Positions 56,515 through 64,000 of a stretch of DNA of 64,000 nt are shown piece after piece; within the stretch, counting starts at the first letter, position 1; the number at the start of each line of letters is the position of its first letter. The stretch comes from Anas platyrhynchos (Eukaryota; Chordata; Aves; Anseriformes; Anatidae), in contig NC_092616.1 in NCBI RefSeq assembly GCF_047663525.1, forward strand, positions 3,137,501 through 3,201,500. Reading direction: 5' to 3'. The translations under genes and the position numbers were made by a program. Under the pieces are notes generated by a model. It was not told where the DNA came from and did no database searches. It was given only the letters and a program-made list of their open reading frames with translations.

Positions 56515-56695
56515 ACCTGGTGGGGGGCAGAGCAAGGGAGGCCTTGGGCTGGGCCTCTGCTGCTGAGCTGGGCCGGGCTCCTGGGCCCAAGGGGAGCTCC
56601 TGGCAAGCAGGCAGCGCTGCAGAGAGACAGCTCTGCCCAGAAGCAGCTCCTCTGCACAGCGCAGCAGGGCTGGGGGCTCTGACTGCAGGTGGCAG
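56515..56695 (+). promoter_or_regulatory. OR-upstream shared element 1, copy for OR6
   Basis: A complete copy in gene orientation, about 1.9 kb 5' of OR6, nearly identical to the OR1 copy. It contains GAGCTCCTGGCAAGCAGGCA and CAGCTCTGCCCAGAAGCAGC. Confidence 0.5.
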
Positions 56696-57474
56696 TGGGA
56701 GAGGAGAGAAAGGAGAAAGAAATTATGGGCTGAGTGGAATATGTGTATGCTGAGAGCTCAGAAGAGGAGAGATCTTCATAGCACATAACACGGTAAATCT
56801 CTTTCTGCAGTGCAATTCACAGGAGTATCATGGAGGGTTTTCCAATAGCCAGAACTTCCCACAGATCACGCCGGATACACTTGTTTTTCCTTTAGTGTGG
56901 AGAAACACAATCACCAGAGGAGGGGTTCCCTGCAGGGTCAATGTCCAAGTCCCAACGGCTCCCATTTTGCAGGCCATCTGCGGGCTGTGAAGCCGGGGGT
57001 GCAGGCAGGGGTGTCCAGGGCTGTGGTGCAGAGCAGGGTCCCTGCTGTGCCCCAGGGGCTGTGTGCCGGGGCAGGGCCTCTGCCGCCTGCCAGGCTCAGC
57101 ACTCAGCCTGCCCAGGGAGCTGCCCATGGCGCTGTGGGGAGAAGCTGCGGGTGGAAGGAGCCCTTCCAGTAGGGCAGGGTCCTGCTGCTGGTGGGAGGCT
57201 GCTGCCTGGTGCAGCCTGCTCACAGCTCCACAGAATACCAAGAGAATTTCACTCTCATCTTTCTTTAGCCTCTCCTTTCAGTTTCTGTTTTAGGTTCAGT
57301 AGAAACAGAAATATATGATGTTATTTTCTAGAAAAGCCTGACAGTCCTAAGGCATCCTAAGGAGGTTACAAGGACCCCCAGTAAATCCCTATCCAGAAAT
57401 CTCCACCACCCCTTGCACAGTGTCAGCAGGGTCTGTGTGACCTGGCTCTAGGACGTGCCCCCAGTGAGCTGCCC

Positions 57475-57620
57475 CTGGGCAGAGCCCTGCTGCCAGGAGG
57501 TGTCTGCAGGGCAGAGCTGAGCACCCAGCGGGTGGGATGGGGGCTGTGAGCTGCAGGCAGGACGCGTGGGGACAGAGACCCAGCTGCAGGTTGGGACAGC
57601 TGCAGACAACAGAGCCATGG
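57475..57620 (+). promoter_or_regulatory. OR-upstream shared element 2, copy for OR6
   Basis: Nearly identical to the OR2 copy (7530-7660), about 1 kb 5' of OR6. Confidence 0.4.
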
Positions 57621-58573
57621 GCAGGGAATGGCAGGACAGTGTTAGCAGAGTAGTCTGGTACCTCTCTGTCTGCCCTCTAGCTCATAGGATTCAGGACGTG
57701 ACTCATAACCTCAGTACCAGGAGCTCACTCACAGCAGGCCCTTCTGAGTTCCTGTTGGTGCCTCGCCTTGCCTCCCCTGGCAGAAGCCCTGTGCTATTCC
57801 GCTCTCTTCTTAGACCTGCAGCTGCTGTTCTTGCTTTATGGCTCCCTGCAATTGGGGAGATGGGGCTTTCAGCTGCAGCTCATGCACTGACCCTCTGGGT
57901 CCCACCACGCAGATGTGTCCATAGCAGGAAGGTGCCCAGAGTTCCCCTTCTAACCTATGGGGCTCTCGGCATTGCAGTCTGTGGGGCATGGACAAAGCTG
58001 TATCACCTTCCAGGGACTTTCTGAGGCCACAATCATTGGGCAGCCCAATGTAGGTAACTCGACTGAGCCCTGGAGTTTGGCTGAGACCAGGGTAGATGGA
58101 CAGACTGGCTATCCTCATTGCACTAAGGACATTAACTTTACCTTCCGGGACTCACAAAAGCTCACCTGGTATTTCTTACAAGTGCCAGGGTTTTCTACCC
58201 TCTAAAAATGCTCCTGAGTGTGATGCAGATAGAACAAAGTAAATCACAAGTACATCAGTAAAGAGTGTTGAGAGTGGTAATGCTGTGAAGTCCAATACAT
58301 CAGAGGTAGATTTAATCAGCGATCACTCCTGGTTTCTTTTCATGTAGAGCTGTAGGACAGGTCTGAATCCTCCAGCACACACAGCAGAGACCGCTGCTCC
58401 CAGGGGCACATTCCTCCAACACCAACCAGACCTCAGGCAAGGGAGCAAAAGAAACGCCTCAGAAAGGGGAAAGTCACTGTAGGGGTGTTTGGATGGGAAG
58501 AGAATTAGGTTTTCTCTCCTAATGATCACTATCTTTTCTTCCTTGGGTATTCCCCTTTGTCCAGGAGGATCAG

Positions 58574-59509
58574 ATGTCCAACAGCAGCTCCATCACAGAG
58601 TTCCTCCTCCTGGCATTCACAGACACACGGGAGCTGCAGCTCCTGCACTTTGGGCTCTTCCTGGGCATCTACCTGGCTGCCCTCCTGGGCAACGGCCTCA
58701 TCCTCACCGCCGTAGCCTGCGACCACCGCCTCCACACCCCCATGTACTTCTTCCTCCTCAACCTCTCCGTGATTGACCTGGGCTCCATTTCTACCACTGT
58801 CCCCAAAGCCATGGCCAATTCCCTCTGGGATACCAGGGCCATTTCCTATGCAGGGTGTGCTGCTCAGGTCTTCTTTTTTGTTTTCTTGATTGGAGCAGAG
58901 TATTTCCTTCTCACCATCATGTCCTATGACCGCTACGTTGCCATCTGCAAGCCCCTGCACTATGGGAGCCTCCTGGGCAGCAGAGCTTGTGCCCAGATGG
59001 CAGCAGCTGCCTGGGGCAGTGGGGTTCTCTATGGTCTGCTGCACACTGCCAATACATTTTCACTGCCCCTCTGCCAAGGCAATGCTGTGAAACAGTTCTT
59101 CTGTGAAATCCCCCAGATCCTCAAGCTCTCCTGTTCACACTCCTACCTCAGGGAAATTGGGCTTCTCTCAGTTAGTTGTTTTCTGTTCTGGGGGTGTTTT
59201 GCTTTCATTCTTTTCTCCTATGTACAAATTTTCATGGCTGTGCTGAGGATGCCCTCTGAGCAGGGACGGCACAAACTCTTCTCCACCTGCCTCCCTCACC
59301 TGGCTGTGGTCTTTCTGTTTCTCAGCACTGCCATGTTTGCCTATCTGAAGCCCCCTTCCATCTCCTCCCCATCCCTGAACCTGGTGATGGCTTTCCTGTA
59401 CTCGGTGATACCCCCAGCAATGAACCCCCTCATCTACAGCATGAGGAACCAGGAGCTCAAGAATGGCATTAGGAAAGTGATGTCATGGATGTTTTTCAGG
59501 ATATGCTGA
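58574..59509 (+). CDS. Olfactory receptor, family 14-like, intact (OR6)
   Basis: An intact receptor of 311 residues starting MSNSSSITEF, preceded by a splice acceptor ending TTTGTCCAG (AG at 58,563-58,564) ten bases before the ATG. All family marks are present: N3 glycosylation site, GN40, LHTPMYFFLLNLSVIDLGS in TM2, C95, MSYDRYVAICKPLHY with R120 intact, CEIPQILKLSC, KLFSTCLPHLAVV and NPLIYSMRN. It is the close paralogue of OR2 (15 differences). In TM1-TM3, OR6 agrees with OR1 and OR3 at several sites where OR2 differs. Confidence 0.95.
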   Translation: MSNSSSITEFLLLAFTDTRELQLLHFGLFLGIYLAALLGNGLILTAVACDHRLHTPMYFFLLNLSVIDLGSISTTVPKAMANSLWDTRAISYAGCAAQVFFFVFLIGAEYFLLTIMSYDRYVAICKPLHYGSLLGSRACAQMAAAAWGSGVLYGLLHTANTFSLPLCQGNAVKQFFCEIPQILKLSCSHSYLREIGLLSVSCFLFWGCFAFILFSYVQIFMAVLRMPSEQGRHKLFSTCLPHLAVVFLFLSTAMFAYLKPPSISSPSLNLVMAFLYSVIPPAMNPLIYSMRNQELKNGIRKVMSWMFFRIC

Positions 59510-60817
59510 GGAAACTCATTGTGCCTTTCTGCAGCTATAAACTGCTTCTTTCCTTCTTCAGATGAATTACAGTTTATGTAAAGACATATAAAGCCTTTCT
59601 TAACTTCTGGAGGGATTTGTTTGGTTTTGTTTTTCTATTTCCCTGTGTGATAATGTTTTCTTCAAAGAAATGCTGTTTTTCATCCTGTTGTACTCAATTA
59701 CCAACATATAAGAGACTCATGAAAAGGACCCTAAAGGTCATGTAATTTCAGCCCCTCTGTTCTGGGCAGGGTTGCCAAGCACTAAAGTAGGCTGCGTGGA
59801 GCTACATCCAGCCTGATGGATATCTTGTGTGACCCTGAGGCTTTGCATAAATAAGGAGCCAGAGCCTTTGTGTATTTAAACAAAATAAATGAAACCAAAA
59901 CAACTTCTTTGTCTGAGACCCACTCTCAGCTGATCAGGAAGTAATGGGAATAGCAAACACCCTTCTGGCTGCAGCAGCTCGGGTCAGGCTGCCCTGGCCC
60001 TGGGGCAGTGGGAGATGCTTGAGGACCTCCAGGGATGGCACGGAGGGGCGGCAAGCCTCTGAGGATCTTCTGCAGAAGAGAGCAGGGGGCACAGCAGGGG
60101 ACACTGACCTCTGTATGCTTGTGCCATGGATGTCCGCATCTGTGGGGCTGAGCCCTCTGTGCCCCCAGGAGCTGCTGTGGCCTTCAGAGGGGCTGCGGCT
60201 GTGGTGGCAGTGCCCAGAGCCGTGCAGCAGCTTATAGTGGGCACTGCCATGGGGCTAGTGCCGCTGGGCTGGGCAAAAGGCAGGGAGGTGAGCAGAGGGC
60301 AGGGAGGTCAAGAGCTGGAACTCAAAACCTGCCTCAGGGGAATGGCCAGCCATGCCGGTCTTGGTCCTGGCCCATAGCCCTGCAGACCTGGAGCTGGGCT
60401 GTCTGCAGATGCCCCCATGGGACGTGGCTGGGTCAGGGCAGAGCCGTGGGCTGGAGGAGGCTGCAAAGGAAGGAGGGCCATGGCAGGAGGGGACCCTGAG
60501 GATGCCATTAGGATTGTAATGCGGGGAGCTCGACCAAGCCCTGAATGTGCACTGCCACTGAATGTGGCTGTAGCAGAGGGGACCCCCAGCCAGCCCCTCG
60601 ATGGGGCTCTGCCAGCCCCTCGCCGTCCCCTCTGCAGTGACGTCATTGCTGCCCAGGGGGCTCTCTGATGCGCGGGATGATGTCACAGTGCCTGCCGGCC
60701 AGCCCTTCTGAGGGCCAATCAGGCTGCTGCAGTGGCAGTGACCTCACTCCAGCCCCCTCCCCACGGCCTGCCTCTCCCCTTCCCTCTCCCCTGTCTGGAC
60801 CCCGGGGACAAAAGTCG

Positions 60818-61122
60818 GTGTTATGCAGCAGCTTTGCAGTGCTGGCCTCCGTGGTGGTTTTGCCAGGGAGGACATCTGCCCATGTGCCAAAAGGACCTAC
60901 TACCACCAAGATGCATTTGGTGCTTTGAGCTGTCACTGGCAGAGGTCTTGCAAAGTCTTTCTGCAGTTGTGCCCAGGGACCTTCACTCCATTGGTCCTGG
61001 ACTGGGGCTTTCACTTCAGCTGAACCGGTGTTGGTTGTGGCACAAGCAAGACGCCTCTTACAGCTGCTCTCTGCATCCTCCTTCATGGGAGGGCACCACT
61101 CCGTGTCCTTCTCTCTGCTCAC
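60818..61122 (-). pseudogene. Retroviral integrase relic
   Basis: A minus-strand run whose middle reads GPWAQLQKDFARPLPVTAQS then ILVVVGPFGTWADVLPGKTT, in the order of the retroviral integrase core around its first catalytic aspartate (D at about 60,957). Two cysteines upstream (CKRRLAC) sit where the zinc-binding pair should be. The second aspartate and the glutamate are not present, because the frame passes into unrelated GC-rich DNA. It is not the same family as the 10.9-kb provirus. Confidence 0.6.
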
Positions 61123-61129
61123 AGTGTTT

Positions 61130-61470
61130 GTCTTAGCTCATGGATGAACCAGATTTGATCTGCTTGAGTCTTCTGAGGCCCAATCCGAGGCCTATTGACT
61201 GCTGCACCTATAGCACAATAACTATTACTTCCCCTTACTACGCTGATTGACCTGATGAGTCTGTTCATATTAATGCCTTCTAATTTCCCTAGTTGGAAGA
61301 GGGCATATTTCTAGACTGGGACAAGCTGCTGGGCTCTGCCACAGCCACTCACAGTCACCTGCTCTAGAGTCTTTCAGCCTCAGTTTGTCAAATGTAACTC
61401 AACACGAGTTTCTCAGGGTCTCAATTGCCATTTCAAGTGTAGTTAACTCCAGCAATACACTGCCAAGTGT
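61130..61470 (-). repeat. Dispersed repeat of unknown class, copy 3
   Basis: Inverted relative of 33,010-33,380 and 51,880-52,200, contiguous with the integrase relic. It is probably upstream pol sequence of the same dead element; no frame is open. Confidence 0.4.
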
Positions 61471-62279
61471 GCCAGGATGCATGGTGCATTCCCACATGTG
61501 GTGTAAATGCCTGAAGTAACTAGGAAAATAAAACTAACATTCACGTTTTTAACGGAAAGGTACAGCATTGAAGAGGCTTTCAGGGTAGGGCATAACTGCA
61601 TTACCTGAGCATTCCCTAGGCTCCCAACCTTAGATGCTACCGCGCTGGGGAAACTTGGTGTGCTAGCTCTAAGGAACACCATGGAGCGTGGAGTGGAGTG
61701 GAGTGGAGACACCACGGTTAGGCTCTGTAATCAGGTGGGGCCTCAATTGTTCTTGTGCACAAAGCTGCACTTTTGCCACCCTAAGCCAAAGATCTGTCAT
61801 GTTTTGACAAATGCTGTACCCTAGTGTACTTTTTGCTCATTATAATATCATTATAATACCAAAACACACCTCCATCCCAAAAGCTACCCGCCTCCAAGGT
61901 GCGACCACCCCTCACTGAGCATGCGCTCTGAATTCCTCGGAGCCTATTACTTTAAACGGAGACGGGAAAGCTTTACACCAACCATAACTAAGATATGCTT
62001 GACTAGAGCCACTCAAGCTCCACCTAAAAGATAGAAAATAATATAAATTGGCCCAAGAGAGAGGGGATGTTAGGGAAGATACCATCGTCAGGGGAGATAC
62101 CATCCCGAGGACATACAACATCCTTAGGACCTCCTGACTCCTGGGATCAGTCGACGGGCTGAGCCTCTCTTCCCCCCCCATTGGGACGCCTTTGGGTGAG
62201 ATCTGAATATTTGCTTATAAATCTCTATAGAGTCTTTGATCCTTTTAACGCATTTATTTCTAGGCTGCGCACCTAAAAC

Positions 62280-62398
62280 ACCTACAACACCTGTAACACC
62301 TGTAACACTTATAACATCTATAACATCTGTAACATCTATAACATCTGTAACACCTACAACACCTGTATAACATCTGTAACACCTGTAACACCTGTGTA
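62280..62398 (+). repeat. Short tandem array in the LTR (ACACCTGTA-type)
   Basis: About a dozen imperfect copies of a 9-12 bp unit (AACACCTGT, AACATCTAT, AACACCTAC) between the TATA box and the polyadenylation signal. Confidence 0.9.
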
Positions 62399-62564
62399 TT
62401 TCATGTATACTAGCTTGCTTTTGCAGATAGTCACTATCACCGGCAATCCAAAAGAACCTGATTACCTGTTGCTGTAATAAACCATACTTGATTGCACTGT
62501 GGTAGCTCTCATTAATGCAACTAGGGTAAGGGTGGTTATCTGTGATAGTTCAGTGTTCTGAATC

Positions 62565-62735
62565 TAACCAGACCCCCAGACGGTTAATGCATTGTTGGTG
62601 AATGTCTGAACGGACCCCCAGGTGGTTAATACGTTTTTGGTGAATGTCTGAGCGGACCCCCAGGCGGTTATTACGTTTTTGGTGAATGTCCGAACGGACC
62701 CCCAGTTTTGGTGAATGTCCGACTGGTTCAGTACT
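62565..62735 (+). repeat. Tandem array in the LTR U5 region (about 43-bp unit)
   Basis: Three to four copies of a unit built from TTGGTGAATGTCTGAACGGA, CCCCCAG and GGTTAATACG. The last copy is shortened. It lies between the AATAAA signal and the LTR end. Confidence 0.92.
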
Positions 62736-62796
62736 CTGAATCCAACTGGGCCCGTAACGGTTAATCAGCTACACCCCTTTAACGCGACAGTAAAAT

Positions 62797-62814
62797 TGGC
62801 GTAGTCGGCAGGAT
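62797..62814 (+). other. Primer-binding site, tRNA-Ser type
   Basis: TGGCGTAGTCGGCAGGAT begins seven bases after the LTR end. It is complementary to the 3' end of vertebrate tRNA-Ser (AGA type, ending CCTGCCGACTACG plus CCA) as I recall it, at all 18 positions. Confidence 0.75.
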
Positions 62815-62818
62815 TACT

Positions 62819-64000
62819 ATGGATAAACTACTGCAAAAATATAAATGTGCCCCTTCCCAGGCAGGGAAGGAGTTTTCCCAAAAGTTTTGGACAGATGAGG
62901 AGAAAGTGGTAGAGTACATTAAGCAGTGTCAGGCTTCACGAAAGATTGGTCAAAGAAAGGGTAAAGGTGCAATTTGTGCTGTGTTAGGATCTTGTTTGTC
63001 TTGTGCTTGGCAAAAAGCTAAGGAAACTCCTGCTCCCAAACTGATCTCTGATGCGGAACATACAGTTTTGAAATCAGAGATTGATGTGTTGAAGTCATCA
63101 TTGGCCTTTGAAAGGGAGACGGGAAAAACATTAGGAATCAGAGTGGATAAACTTTTGGATGAAAATGACAAACTTGTGAGTGAAAATGATAAACTTGTGC
63201 ATGAGAATAATCATCTTAAACAAATGTTGGAGAGGGTTAGTCATCTGTTAAATAAAGTACAGCCTTGCGCTCCGGTCAAGCAGATTCGTGGAGTGCTGCA
63301 TAGTGCAGAACCTGAAAGCTGGGACAGTGATTTCTGGTCTGACAGTGATGATGGTGTTGAAGAGATTTCTGATTCTGAACCCCAATCCATTTCCTTGAGA
63401 CCTTTGGTTAAGACTGAGACTACTGTTGATGATAATGATGAAATCTGCACTACTGTGCGAACGATTCCGTTGCCACCAGCAGAGTTGGTTAAAATACAGG
63501 AGAAGTTCTCAAGGTGGGCAGGGGAATCAGAAGTTGAGCATGTGTGTCGAGTTTCTCTTAAAGGAGGAGATCGAATGATGTTGAGTGAGGAAGAGGTAGG
63601 AGGCTTTTGGAGACCTGGAGTATTTTTAACCACCACACCAGGAGCTGACCTGGCTGTAGCAGTACAGAAAGCAGCCTGCATTCAGGCGATATATGAAAGA
63701 GATGAATTTAGGAAATCCCCGATGTTAGCTCCTATTGATCCGATTCGGTTAACCCCTCTCATCCGTGGACTCCCTGATTGTCTTAAGATGTTTGTAGCAA
63801 ACACCCAAGATCATATACTAGCTGCTTGTAGGGATGATGATAGTGGTTGTAGGCAAAATCCTAACTCCCCTATTCCCACCTGGAGTGAATTGGTACAAGA
63901 CATAGATAAGTACGGACACCGAATGGGCTGGATTAATTCATCCAGTATTAAATCCCAAGACCACTCTCGGCGAGTCCGCCAAATCCACACTAAAAATCCC
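62819..64000 (+). CDS. gag: Gag-like polyprotein of the second ERV, 5' part (open at window end)
   Basis: An uninterrupted frame of 394 codons from ATG, five bases after the primer-binding site, to the last base of the window. It starts MDKLLQKYKCAPSQAGKEFS. Residues about 77-147 form a strong predicted coiled coil (heptads such as KLLDENDKLVSENDKLVHEN). An acidic stretch follows (about 165-195, with SDFWSDSDDGVEEISDSEPQ). After residue 210 there is a domain with FSRWAGESEVEHVCRVSLKG and GLPDCLKMFVANTQDHILAA, plausibly Gag capsid or matrix. Position after LTR and primer site makes Gag the best call; no domain was matched to a named family. The intact frame suggests a fairly recent insertion. 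Confidence 0.72.
   Translation, partial: MDKLLQKYKCAPSQAGKEFSQKFWTDEEKVVEYIKQCQASRKIGQRKGKGAICAVLGSCLSCAWQKAKETPAPKLISDAEHTVLKSEIDVLKSSLAFERETGKTLGIRVDKLLDENDKLVSENDKLVHENNHLKQMLERVSHLLNKVQPCAPVKQIRGVLHSAEPESWDSDFWSDSDDGVEEISDSEPQSISLRPLVKTETTVDDNDEICTTVRTIPLPPAELVKIQEKFSRWAGESEVEHVCRVSLKGGDRMMLSEEEVGGFWRPGVFLTTTPGADLAVAVQKAACIQAIYERDEFRKSPMLAPIDPIRLTPLIRGLPDCLKMFVANTQDHILAACRDDDSGCRQNPNSPIPTWSELVQDIDKYGHRMGWINSSSIKSQDHSRRVRQIHTKNP

Larger units (their letters stand above)
54480..60712 (+). repeat. Direct segmental duplication, unit B (carries OR6)
   Basis: Matches 6100-10,898 in the same orientation (paired blocks listed there). Unit B holds extra sequence at about 56,300-57,360, including shared element 1. 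It lacks the provirus: its sequence continues AGCCCTTCTGAGGGCCAATC through the point where unit A is cut by the LTR. Confidence 0.8.
61795..62789 (+). repeat. 5' LTR of a second endogenous retrovirus (about 995 bp)
   Basis: The proposed start TGTCATGT and end GCGACA give matching TGTC...GACA termini. The end is well supported because a primer-binding site follows; the start is less certain. It contains TATA boxes at 62,042-62,047 and 62,216-62,221, AATAAA at 62,476-62,481, and two internal tandem arrays. It is unrelated in sequence to the other two LTR families in the window. Confidence 0.75.

Noticed and set aside
1-64000. tRNA, rRNA genes and CRISPR arrays
   Set aside because: No cloverleaf genes, rRNA motifs or spaced repeats were seen; tRNA-like strings are the two retroviral primer-binding sites.

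Overview
This is nuclear DNA from a bird. The evidence is six near-identical single-exon olfactory receptor (OR) genes of the avian-expanded family 14 type, many fragments of the CR1 retrotransposon (the main avian LINE), and several endogenous retroviruses (ERVs). The species cannot be named from the sequence. No bacterial features, rRNA genes, CRISPR arrays or other host gene families were recognised.

Layout. OR1 (minus, 1.6-2.6 kb) is followed by CR1 sequence and a direct-duplication unit holding OR2 (plus, 8.6-9.5 kb). That unit is cut at 10,898 by a complete, env-less provirus (10,899-18,367) with two LTRs, a primer-binding site for tRNA-Lys, a hydrophobic leader ORF, gag, an in-frame UAG and an intact pol. 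Its right flank is not the expected continuation of the OR2 unit but a decayed copy of the same retrovirus family in the opposite orientation (18,368-20,150), followed by two minus-strand CR1 elements. From about 23.4 to 39.3 kb there is a large imperfect inverted duplication. One arm carries the pseudogene OR3 (plus), broken by two stop codons and a solo LTR with 4-bp target duplications. The other arm carries intact OR4 (minus). At 39.3-43.1 kb lie a CR1 fragment, the 5' half of another CR1 with recognisable ORF1 and endonuclease, and a recombinant, internally deleted relative of the provirus. OR5 (plus) is at 44.9-45.8 kb. From 47 to 54 kb the sequence is mainly CR1, partly nested. OR6 (plus, 58.6-59.5 kb) sits in the second direct-duplication unit, matching the OR2 unit. 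A retroviral integrase relic follows. The window ends inside a second, unrelated provirus with a tRNA-Ser primer-binding site and a gag-like frame that is still open at the last base.

How it fits together. The locus is an OR cluster that grew by duplication of gene-plus-flank cassettes, both direct (OR2/OR6) and inverted (OR3/OR4). CR1 and ERV copies lie at many of the breakpoints. Five of the six OR genes keep a shared upstream element oriented with the gene; OR2, which also lost the DRY arginine, lacks it. The 10.9-18.4 kb provirus is young by LTR comparison and keeps all protease, reverse transcriptase, RNase H and integrase catalytic residues. Repeat boundaries and homology statements were judged by eye, without alignment software.
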